Notes under the pieces: model-generated
The model's input: only the letters and a program-made list of their open reading frames with translations
The model's database searches: none
What the model was told of the DNA's origin: nothing
NCBI GenBank assembly: GCA_003833135.1
Contig: QZLH01001286.1
Location: 8,974-25,460, forward strand
DNA length: 16,487 nt
Direction of reading: 5' to 3'
From: Oehlia diaphana
Lineage: Eukaryota; Glomeromycota; Glomeromycetes; Glomerales; Glomeraceae
Shown here: in pieces, positions 1 to 8,203 of the stretch
How the letters are laid out: each line of letters begins with the position of its first letter
Numbering within the stretch: position 1 is the first letter of the stretch
Translations under genes and position numbers: made by a program

Positions 1-120
1 AAAATAGACATCTATATATATATATATATATATATATATGGAGATATATATATATATCTCATTTACGAGAGTTTCAAGTTACAAGGCGGAGGAAGAGTGA
101 AGTTTATTGTAAAATGAATA
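1..120. repeat. 120-bp direct repeat, copy 1
   Basis: This segment matches 1209-1328 at 119 of 120 positions by eye, including a TA microsatellite of identical length (27 nt). It consists of a short AT-rich lead, the TA run, a 20-nt perfect palindrome of GAG(AT)nCTC type at 41-60, and about 60 bp of unique sequence. The left edge coincides with the window start, so the real repeat may extend further left. No reading frame of note. Confidence 0.9.

Positions 121-155
<35 letters not shown>
121..155. repeat. T18-A17 homopolymer palindrome
   Basis: Eighteen T followed directly by seventeen A, giving a perfect inverted repeat without a loop. It sits at the edge of copy 1 of the 120-bp repeat. Copy 2 is also followed by a T-rich stretch, but a different one. 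Such tracts are prone to sequencing error and slippage, so the exact length is uncertain. Confidence 0.8.
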
Positions 156-1208
156 GTGATATGTGATACATAAGTTTTTACATAGATTTCATAACAAAAT
201 ATATATATAATCGAAATGGGTAAAGTGAATAGATTAATAGATAATAATAATATTTATATGTATATACATTTAATATTTAATATATTGTACTGCATATTAT
301 CAATATTGTAGATAGTACCTTAGATAGTAACTCATAGCGAATAGAAATTCTTAGTAATTCCAATATTATTCTTTCATTCTTCTTTAACTCACATACTCAC
401 ATAACTGCCGTAAAATTATGTAAATATGCAATGCTACATTAACTAAATGCACAAGAAAGATCTTTGGTCGGAAATATCACTCGCAATTATCACTTCGATT
501 TCATGTTTTACAAAATAGAAATTCATTTATTCTTGCATTTTCTTCTTCTGAAATTCAATATAGAATTCTGTATCTTTCGCCGATATTGATGTGTACATAA
601 ATATCAATTTTTAAATTTACCACATGTATTAATGATCATCTTAAAAATTTCATTTGAAATGACGCTTCCCGGCTTACGTTATTACATTATCTGTAAATGG
701 TTATTAAATTTTTTCCCCTGAAATTTTCAATAAAATAATCCATTCCCGTAATTTAGCCAATCATATTTTTTGTTCTTACTAATACATTACATACCCATTC
801 CCCTCTTATTATATATTCTTTTTGTGTACTTTTGTGTAATAAAATAATTAGTTCTTTGGTTACACTGAATGTGATTTTAATAAAATGAAACTCAATCAAA
901 ATTTAAATAGTTCCCAAATCTATATCTTTAAAAAGAAATTGATTTTATCTAAGCTTTGTTTCTCGTGACGCGTACTATTTATTTAATACACGATATGGCA
1001 AACACGCTTTAAATATGTCGTACAATTAATAAACAAAAATAAACGCAATCAAAGAGATGAATGAGTTATTAAGGGTTATTAGGTTTCATTTTCTCATGTG
1101 AAAGACCATATTCATTATAAATCATTTAAATCACGTGATAATAAGCCACGATTTGAAAGTTGGCCTTTTTGCCATTTTGAATAAGAAAACTTGTTTAGAT
1201 ATATTATA
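156..1208. other. AT-rich intergenic DNA, no gene seen
   Basis: This stretch lies between the two 120-bp repeats. I see no open frame of useful length, no domain-like peptide and no RNA gene. Together with one repeat copy it could be a tandemly duplicated unit or the inside of an element bounded by the repeats, but nothing inside supports a mobile element directly. Confidence 0.5.
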
Positions 1209-1328
1209 AAAATAGACATCTATATATATATATATATATATATATATGGAGATATATATAGATATCTCATTTACGAGAGTTTCAAGTTACAAGGCGGAGG
1301 AAGAGTGAAGTTTATTGTAAAATGAATA
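1209..1328. repeat. 120-bp direct repeat, copy 2
   Basis: Second copy of the 1-120 sequence, same orientation, with one substitution that breaks the perfect palindrome (1249-1268 here). The TA microsatellite is the same length as in copy 1, which would be unusual for old copies because such tracts change length fast. This suggests recent duplication, gene conversion or an assembly effect. Confidence 0.9.
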
Positions 1329-1706
1329 TTTTTTATTTAAAATAATTTTTTTTTTTTTTTCCAAATTACTTGGGATACAATAATTCAGTAATTCAAATAT
1401 ATTTCTCAATAATTTTCTCTATAATTAAATATTTTAGATCAGATATTTAGTATACCGACCTGATTTAGAGTTTTGCTGTATTCAACGTAAAACATTATCA
1501 AAGTACTTAATACAGAGGAACTTCACCAAAACTTGCTATTTTATCATAAATTAATAAAGATCTTTTACCAATATATCATACTTTCACCAATATATCCATA
1601 CGCTTCTGATTTTAACAAAATTACGTCCATACCATGGTATTTACTGTGCATTATTTAATGTTGTGCCATATACTCACTTAATTTTTCAATTTTTTTTTTT
1701 TTTGCA

Positions 1707-1992
1707 AATAGTAAGACCATTCCAAACTAATAATTAGTTTAACGTCCTTTCTGGCTGAAAATTTGAGGGGGGGAGGGAGGGAATAATTTAAACAAACATG
1801 ATATTTAAATATATTAAAATTTTCAGAAGTTTTCAGTAAAATCGGAAATATTCGGTACACCCAATTTCAGAAAAGAGAGGGGGTGCTTTAAACATATGTG
1901 AACATGTGTTTTAAATTATTTTAAAATTTTCAAAAATAGAGGGGGGGAGGAGGACGTTAAACTAAAAATTAATTTGGAATGGCCTAACTATT
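1707..1992. mobile_element. MITE-like element with about 42-bp terminal inverted repeats and G-rich inner flanks
   Basis: The left end (1707-1748) and the reverse complement of the right end (1951-1992) are alike over about 42 bp; both contain CCATTCCAAA/ CCATTCCAAAT followed by TAGTTTAACGTCCT. Inside each terminal repeat lies a purine run rich in G (1766-1782 and 1939-1954). The interior has no coding capacity. The size of about 286 bp, the terminal inverted repeats and the absence of a gene fit a non-autonomous DNA transposon. A target duplication is not clear, so the exact ends could be a few bases off. Confidence 0.75.
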
Positions 1993-3307
1993 ATTAATTA
2001 AATTTTTTTTGAAGGTGTTGGGTAATTTTATTTAGTATTACTTGCTTAAACAAGGCCATAGGTTTGTGAAAACGCATAATACCAGTGATGTGATTTAAAA
2101 GTAAAAAAAAATAAATCAAATATTTAAAATTAAAAGTGTTTCACTTAGTTTTGTAAGAAATGATAAAATATGATGTTAATTTTCCTGGAATTTATTTATT
2201 TTCTATTCATTTTAATATTTTCATATCTTTATTACTAAGACAGTAAGACTGTTTATATTATCTTTAGAAATGATTTCTTCTATAGTTCTTCTTGAATGTA
2301 TAAATAAAATAAATATAAGGAAGCATTAATTTACATAAATTTTATACTATTAAATACAAATCTATACAAATTTAAATCTTTTAAGATTATAATGTATAAA
2401 CTAATATAAACTTAAGTTTTGTAAATTAAATGTAAATTTTTGTAATTTTATATAAATTATAATTTTATATTTAGACTGTAAACTTATATTATTATAGATT
2501 CATATATTCATATAAAATAAATATATTTTATAATTAAATATATAAACCAATATTTTATTTTTAATAAAAATTTCTTAATTTACACTAAATATTCATATAT
2601 ATATTATTAAAAAGTTATATAAAAAAAACTTTTAATAAATATAATTTTAAAAGAAATATGTAATATATATATCTTTATTTGTTCTGCAAGTTTACTTAAA
2701 GTATTAAAGTTAATTTTAAATGTCAATTTTAATTTATTTAACAAATTATTTTTTTCTATTTTTTCATTAAATTTAATTCTATCTAATATTAAATAATTAG
2801 CATAAAAAATGTACTTTTTTGGATACTTATATTTAAACATCCTAGTACAAATAATAATTATTTGTTATTAAATATTTTATTTTTGAAACCAATAGTAATT
2901 GTTAATTTATTACTGATTTAATTATAAAATTTATCTTTAATTATGATATATATTAAAATTTTATTATATAATTATAATCAAATCTACATAAATTAATATA
3001 ATTATTTTGTTAAAAAAATATTAATATATCAAATCTATATTCAAAAATTATTTCAAATTTTCCACTTTTTGTATTTTTTTTTTTAACCAAGATAGTGCAA
3101 TTTGTGAGTTTATTAATTATATGTAAGGATATAAAAACATCTGTTATATAACTAATTTATTAAAACTCCAAACTAGTTCCCCATCCATAAGATTACTCCT
3201 GTGCCCTACCATTACCTTATGGAATTCATCTATATCTTTCAATAGTAGCTATTGAATTATATAGAATCACTATTTCATAAGGCTTAAGTAAATACTTTCA
3301 CTATCCT
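1993..3307. other. Very AT-rich intergenic DNA, no supported gene
   Basis: Composition is extremely AT-rich with many short A or T runs. A 77-codon frame on the minus strand at 2607-2840 is rich in Lys, Ile, Asn and Phe, as random AT-rich frames are; I cannot support it as a gene. At 3100-3307 the sequence is slightly less AT-rich and may hold an unrecognised transposon remnant next to the retrotransposon end. Confidence 0.5.
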
Positions 3308-4039
3308 CTAGATAAAAAAAAAAAGAAAGGTTATATTATATTTGTATATTTTTGTATTATTATATACCTTCCAAAGTATCCTGTTTTCTTCTCTAATAAA
3401 TTGGTTAATGTGTTGTTTTGTTTTTTCTAATGCTATTGACCATTGTTCATTATGTTTCATAATATTCCTTTTTTCTAAGTCAAATATACCCTCTTCTGTT
3501 TGTATAGTTAAAATCTGTTTATATGCAATGCGTTGATATGCTAATGGCCTTTTTCTTAAATCTTATTTTTTTATGCCTTTAGTATGTTTCCATTCTGCTA
3601 CTGCCTTACAACGTGGTTGCCAAATGATGTTGTAAAATTCATTGACAAATACTTCCAAGAAAAGAGCTGCAATAGTTAATGCTATTCTCTTTAACTTAAC
3701 AATGGTCTTGAGTTCCTTGTATTTTTCTTTTGGAAAAAAACTTTTTATCATTAAGTGAATATAGGGGATAGATATATCTGAATTAACCACAATTGTATTA
3801 GCAAAGAAGTTGTTATTCCATGAAAGCAGTTGTTGTGTGTCTTCTTGACTTAATTGAATATGTTTTTCTTGTAATAAAAAATTTTTGATTATTTGATTAC
3901 ATTTGCATACAGTGTTATTAGCTACAATTGTCCACTTATTACTGAGCTATTGATAATATATTATATGATCATCATTTTCATTTTCTTCAAGACAAAACCT
4001 ACATTTTACATCTCCATACAAGTCATATCTTCTTTCCTT

Positions 4040-4043
4040 CATA
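4040..4043. repeat. Target-site duplication CATA, left
   Basis: CATA here and at 4181-4184 flank the fold-back element directly. Removing the element plus one copy (141 bp, a multiple of three) joins two blocks of the retrotransposon frame without a stop. A 2-bp TA duplication is equally compatible. Confidence 0.6.
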
Positions 4044-4180
4044 GGAGGCCTTCACAAAAAATGTGATTGAAATTGAGATTGAGATTTCATATAGAATTTT
4101 CAATCTTAATATATTAGTAAGATTGAAATTCTATATTAAATTTCAATCTCAATCTCAATCACGTTTTTTGTGAAGACTCC
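4044..4180. mobile_element. 137-bp fold-back MITE inserted in the retrotransposon remnant
   Basis: The element is almost a complete palindrome: arms 4044-4108 and 4118-4180 pair with a few mismatches and one indel around a nine-base loop. Termini read GGAG(G)(C/T)C TTCACAAAAAA on both strands. Direct CATA repeats flank it (4040-4043, 4181-4184). It has no coding capacity, so it must have been moved by a transposase in trans. A transcript through it would form a long near-perfect hairpin, a possible small-RNA source, though nothing here shows that it is transcribed. Confidence 0.88.
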
Positions 4181-4184
4181 CATA
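4181..4184. repeat. Target-site duplication CATA, right
   Basis: Right partner of the CATA at 4040-4043. The pre-insertion site reconstructs an uninterrupted frame across the junction in the host retrotransposon, which is the main support for this being the target duplication. Confidence 0.6.
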
Positions 4185-4635
4185 ATTTCTAAAGTTGGAA
4201 GCAAACAATTTAGAAGTTTCAAGTGTTTGATGAATCTGTCATTTGTTAGTGTTGTTGTACAGTTGGATTCTGTATTTTTTTTGAATAGCATCCAAGTAAC
4301 CTCTTCTTCTATTATGTTAGTTGTATCTGAAAAGACTGATCTATGTGTACAGTTGAGAGACCATGCAGCATCTAATGTAGTTTCACACAATTTATCTATA
4401 AATTTTCTGATATTTCTGTCTACTCTTTTGCCATTCCAGTAATATCGTATATTAAATCCTTTTGTTGTAAATCTTTGACATTGATGCAAGTTGGTTTCTT
4501 TGTATTGTTTTTTGCCACCCTATCTGCTTCTTCGTTACCCTTGACTTCTGAGTGACCTTTAACTTTTACCAGTTTTATTTCTAACTGTTTGCTATCAATA
4601 AGGTTAATTATACTATTTACTATTAGTGTTCTGAA

Positions 4636-4757
4636 CAGATCAGATCAGACCGGATTTTAGTCAAATCTGATCTGATCTGAATTTGAATTAAATAAAATCA
4701 GATTTGATTCGATCCGATTCAAATCTGAATTAGATTCGATCCGATCTGATTCGAATC
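4636..4757. repeat. Degenerate GATCTGAT / TCGATCCGAT repeat
   Basis: About 120 bp built from variants of an octamer-like motif (GATCAGAT, GATCTGAT, GATCCGAT, GATTCGAT) on both strands, giving many overlapping short inverted repeats. It begins exactly where the RNase H frame stops being readable, so it may mark the 5' breakpoint of the retrotransposon copy. A shorter similar string (CTGATCTGAT) appears near 9391-9402. Confidence 0.75.
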
Positions 4758-5949
4758 CCAAAAAATTAGTTATTCTGCAAGTGAAGAAAAACTACTTAGT
4801 AATATTTTTAATTAATTGGTGTATAAAAATTGCTTGCAAATTAAGAATATTGCATTAGTAAAAATTTCTTTTTTTAGTAATACGCAACAAAATTTAATAC
4901 AATAAGAAAAGTGAAACTTGTGATTTATCCAGCTCACCAAGATCCATTGTATTATAATCAACAAAATAATACATAGCTGATAATACTTGTATACTATAAC
5001 TTGACATTGAAAATTTTTTATAAGGACTAAAACCTTTTATAAAACCAAGTAAATAAATTTATTTACGAAAAGATAAAAAAATATATTTTATTTGGTCATG
5101 TGATTTTGGTTTTGACCAATCATAATCATAAAAAAATAATTTTTTTTTCCACCCGGTGACCTGGGCAAAAAATTTATTAAATCAACCAATTATCATCTAG
5201 GAATCGGCTAAATTTTTTTTTGAAAATAAATTTTTTTTCCAGGCGGCCGGGTCAAATTTAGCAATTTTTTTTCATGAGAAATGAATAATTTTATTTCTTT
5301 GGCCTAATTATGCATTATTTTTTTGTATTATATAAACTATAATTTTTAAGGGTAATTATAACAATTATCATGAACAATACTTGTATTTACATGAATATTG
5401 CTTAATACTTATTAGTAAAAAAATCGTGAATAACAAAAATTTAAAAAAAAACCATGAAAGCATTCTATACTACAGATGATGTAAGATTAATTGAAATATT
5501 AAAGACTTTGATATATGCTAGCACGAAATAAATTCATGGGTCAGCATCGAAATTAAAGTAATTAAATTTAATAAATACTAAATTCTCTTACTATATTAAT
5601 AATATACTATCAGAGACTTCCTTATATATATATATATCCATTTTGAATTTCTCGTACTGTATTTGCATTGATTAATATTGTTATCAATTCATGTATTTAT
5701 TGGGTAAAAATATAAATACAGTATGTAATATGAATATTAAAATTTTTCAATTAAGTGAAAAAAAGAAAAAGACAAGTATTCAATAAATGTCATTTTTGTT
5801 GTAAGCATCGCTAACAGTTGTAACCACTTTTTCCGATAGTGAAATTTAACGCGGGTCAAGTAAAATGAAAAAAATAAGTTAAAATACTCTGACAAATCAT
5901 AGCGATAGTAAACCACTACATCAGACATTTATTTAAAATAATTAAAAAG
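4758..5949. other. Intergenic region upstream of the HAD phosphatase gene
   Basis: No gene is supported. The stretch holds an internally repeated element at 5131-5260 (listed separately) and a short TA microsatellite near 5623-5637. A 63-codon minus-strand frame at 5737-5928 is Phe/Tyr/Leu-rich without a recognisable motif. The promoter of the phosphatase gene should lie in the last few hundred bases, but I cannot place a convincing TATA or initiator. Confidence 0.4.
5131..5260. repeat. Dispersed-repeat candidate with internal direct repeat
   Basis: Two segments resemble each other: 5131-5174 and 5222-5260. Each has an A-rich lead, a long T run, CCA followed by a GC-rich core (CCCGGTGACC or GGCGGCCGGG), then (G)TCAAATTTA or GCAAAAAATTTA. 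GC-rich islands are rare in this window, so the block stands out. It has no coding capacity. I infer a dispersed repeat family but cannot count genomic copies. Confidence 0.45.
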
Positions 5950-7373
5950 ATGCATAACGATAACCTCAAACTAATTTTTAAATTGGAGCGGGCGCATATT
6001 GTTTTTTACATTCATTCAATAATTATGTTATTATTCAGATACGCGGTTAATACTATAAATAATACAATAATACAGTTTTCATGCTATTATAATGGCAATA
6101 ATGCAGTATTATCTCATAATTCTATAAATTTGCATGTCAGATTTTTATTATATATTAAAAATGATAAAATAACTCATTGCAACTTTGATATGGATGGTTA
6201 GTACTTTAATTAGAAATACTATGCTTTCATTAATTTTAATAATTTATACTTTTTTAAAAACAGGTTTATTGCTAGTAATGTCATTTTTTTTACGCTATAT
6301 TTACTTTTAAAATTAAACTTCCGATAATTTGCAGGATACGAAACGAATTTATTCTGAAATAACATGTAATTATTTTCAAAATAAATTTATTTTATCTGTT
6401 AATCTAATTATTAATAAATTATTAGCAGAAATACTAAATAGATACGGAAAAACTTATACATCAGAACTTAAGTCCCTATCGATGGGACTTCGACAATATG
6501 AAGTAAATTAATATCCATTTGGACTCATGAATTCATCAAATCATTTAAAATTAAATATATACTTTAAATATCTAGTCTGCAAAATTGTTGATAAAAAAAA
6601 TATGTATTCTGATAACTATTAAAAATCTAATAAAAGAACGAAATAAATTAAATGTACAGTATATTTATTTAATTACTAACTACTATAAGATTATTTCATT
6701 ACTTAAAAATATTAAATTATTTTTAAAAGTCCACCAAATTTATTTCTGTTAAACCTTTGCCAGGAGTTGTGGTATGTATTGTATGTTTATAATTCGTAAG
6801 TTACTATAAAATATTAAATTACATAATTTCACCATTCAAATTAGCGACTTATTATGCATTTGAAAGAAAATAAAATTCCTATAGCAGTAAGTTTCTTGAT
6901 TTGGAAATTATGCAACTTAAAGCATATTCAATTAAATAATTATATAGGTTGCAACTAGTTCAAGCCACGATAATTTTATAATCAAATTTTATAACAATCA
7001 AGATCTTTTCAAAATGTTTGATAGTATCACTTGTGGAGATGATCCAGATGTCAAAAACGGCAAACTTGCACCGGATTTATTTCTTTCTTCTTGGAAAAAT
7101 TTTAATAGCCCGCCTTTAAATCAATGCTTAGTATTTGAAGATTCAATTAATGGAATCCATGCTGCATTTAATGCAAAAATGAATGTAAGTTTTTTTTTTT
7201 AATAAAATTTGTAAATACCTAACTTTATCAAATTTTTTTAGGTTATCTGGGTTCCAGATCCTAGTATAAGAGAAATTAATTCAAATATTAGCGGTATAAT
7301 TGAAGTGATTCCTTCTTTAGAAAACTTTGATTTAGCAAAATATAGGTTACCACCTTATTCATCAATCACATAA
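5950..7373 (+). CDS. HAD-superfamily phosphatase, pseudouridine-5'-phosphatase (HDHD1)-like, nine exons
   Basis: Spliced model: 5950-6196, 6264-6274, 6335-6365, 6426-6502, 6576-6653, 6730-6771, 6845-6886, 6948-7184, 7242-7373; 298 residues if the first in-frame ATG is used. Joined exons give the HAD motifs in order: FDMDGLLLDT (motif I, nucleophile and acid Asp), GKTYTSELKSLSMG (cap start), KPLPGVV, then VATSSS (motif II), KNGKLAPD (motif III Lys) and VFEDSINGIHAA (motif IV acidic pair). Family members are soluble enzymes that hydrolyse small phosphate esters with Mg2+, such as pseudouridine 5'-phosphate or sugar phosphates; the substrate here is inferred only. Introns are 57-76 nt with GT-AG ends. 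The start is doubtful: family proteins begin about ten residues before motif I, so the first 70 residues look foreign. At 6161-6180 an ATG would give a normal start (MIK, then ITHC) if one more A were present in the A run, so a one-base deletion or sequencing error is likely. Confidence 0.88.
6197..6263 (+). other. Intron 1 of the HAD gene
   Basis: GTTAGT donor inside the second Gly codon of motif I and CAG acceptor. It is 67 nt and phase 1. The position splits the catalytic DxDG motif. Confidence 0.85.
6264..6274 (+). other. 11-nt microexon of the HAD gene
   Basis: GTTTATTGCTA lies between a CAG acceptor and a GTAATG donor. Joined to both neighbours it completes Gly and adds Leu-Leu-Leu, giving the conserved FDMDGLLLDT motif. 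Skipping it would shift the frame (11 nt), so it must be included for an active enzyme. Support is the exact match to the family motif; no transcript evidence is available here. Confidence 0.85.
6275..6334 (+). other. Intron 2 of the HAD gene
   Basis: GTAATG donor and TTGCAG acceptor, 60 nt, phase 0. The sequence after the acceptor resumes with Asp-Thr of the LLLDT motif. Confidence 0.85.
6366..6425 (+). other. Intron 3 of the HAD gene, 60 nt and stop-free in frame
   Basis: GTAATT donor, CTAAT branch-like site and TTATTAG acceptor. Removal joins SEIT to SEILNRYGKTYT, as in the family; retention would add 20 residues in frame with no stop. This is why a simple frame translation reads through it. 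Confidence 0.8.
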
Positions 7374-7521
7374 ACGTGATTTTTAACAAATTAAAACTTG
7401 CATACTGAAAATTAGTTATTTTTTTATATACTTTGACTTTACTAAAGTATTTTTATAAAGTTCATAAAAAAAAAAAGATTGGCTTATTAATTTGAGTAGC
7501 GAGATGATGTATAGTATCTTA
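7374..7521. other. 3' flank of the HAD gene
   Basis: AT-rich sequence with an A run at about 7468-7477. No perfect AATAAA is seen soon after the stop. The gene and the minus-strand remnant that ends at 7522 are convergent and about 150 bp apart. Confidence 0.4.
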
Positions 7522-8170
7522 TTAGACTTCTAAAGGGTTTGGGTCATCAACAACAATCTGAAAGAGTAATAGTGACACATGATGATTATTGGTAGAGTAG
7601 CTTTTAAAAGCACAAAAAATTTTATCGCATATTTTATCGTCTAATTCTTTAAGTTCATTGTATTTAGAATACTAATTTATTATTTTCTCCATCAAGTAAC
7701 CCTTTTAAGGATAAATATTTTAATCAAAAATAACACTTGATTTAAATCCTTTTCATCATCACCAAATAACTTAATTATCTGGAAAACTATAACGACCTTT
7801 ATAGTACTTCCTAATACTAATCCTAATACTAATCCTAATTCTAATACTAGTTCCTTACCACTAACCCTAAGCTCTTTAACAAAATAAAAATAATCATTAA
7901 AGATGTTGGTGTCACATCGGTAGTATATAAGGTATTTATCTAATCTAAATAACTATTAAAAAGCGTATTATATAATTTTTTATCAAGTTTTTTAATACCT
8001 TCTTTAAATAAATTTTCTTCCTAGTTATTCTTAAGAAATGTAAATTTATTTCAATAATTTCACAAAGGAAATTTATAATTTTCTCATTATATTCAAAAGG
8101 ATTTGTCACTTTTTTCTTGAAATTTAAGAAAGTTATTATTCTCCAAATTGGTTAAAATATTATAATTAAA
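7522..8170 (-). pseudogene. Unassigned coding-like remnant
   Basis: On the minus strand, protein-like blocks alternate between frames and are split by stops: a Lys/Leu-rich block ending LFNSYLD, then INTLYTTDVTPTSLMIIF, a Val-Leu-Gly repeat made by a 12-bp tandem repeat, then KLFGDDEKDLNQVLF, and finally KELDDKICDKIFCAF to a C-terminus NPLEV with stop at 7522-7524. The blocks look like one former protein of several hundred residues. I do not recognise the family. It could be the 3' part of the neighbouring hAT element, but I see no hAT dimerisation motif, so an independent host or element gene is also possible. Confidence 0.4.
7810..7845. repeat. Three copies of a 12-bp repeat CCTAATACTAAT
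   Basis: Two exact units and one with a single change (CCTAATTCTAAT). It lies inside the coding-like remnant, where the minus strand reads Leu-Val-Leu-Gly repeats. It resembles a telomere-type motif only superficially. Confidence 0.8.
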
Positions 8171-8203
8171 ATCAAACGTATTTCTAAATAAAAAAAAAAT
8201 TTA

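Larger units (their letters stand above)
3308..4640 (-). pseudogene. Decayed non-LTR retrotransposon C-terminal region (RNase H end plus zinc-knuckle-like module)
   Basis: Reading on the minus strand from about 4635, one frame encodes the end of an RNase H domain: a KVKGHSEVKGNEEAD segment with the late His and Asp typical of RNase HI. A frameshift near 4440-4490 leads into a second frame that runs to a stop at 3308. That frame continues through the YYWNGKRVDRNIRK segment, then Cys-x2-Cys with ENDDHI (about 4005-3960), and a long basic tail. It is broken by a MITE (4044-4180), a TAG at 3947-3949 and a TAA at 3563-3565; coherent peptide continues after each. The RNase H catalytic half and reverse transcriptase are missing upstream, where a simple repeat begins. 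5' truncation is usual for LINE copies. This is a dead fragment; the assignment to a non-LTR element rather than another RNase H-bearing element rests on the C-terminal module and is inference. Confidence 0.75.

Noticed and set aside
2607..2840. 77-codon minus-strand frame in AT-rich DNA
   Set aside because: Amino-acid use is what AT-rich noise gives (Lys, Ile, Asn, Phe), no motif, no clear splice or promoter context.
3342..3536. 64-codon plus-strand frame rich in Phe and Cys
   Set aside because: Antisense of the retrotransposon C-terminal tail, which reads coherently on the minus strand.
5737..5928. 63-codon minus-strand frame divergent to the HAD gene
   Set aside because: No domain, no signal peptide pattern; no evidence beyond length.
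7810..7875. Interstitial telomere-like repeat (CCTAA strings, one CCCTAA)
   Set aside because: The unit is 12 bp (CCTAATACTAAT), not a telomere hexamer, and only three copies exist.
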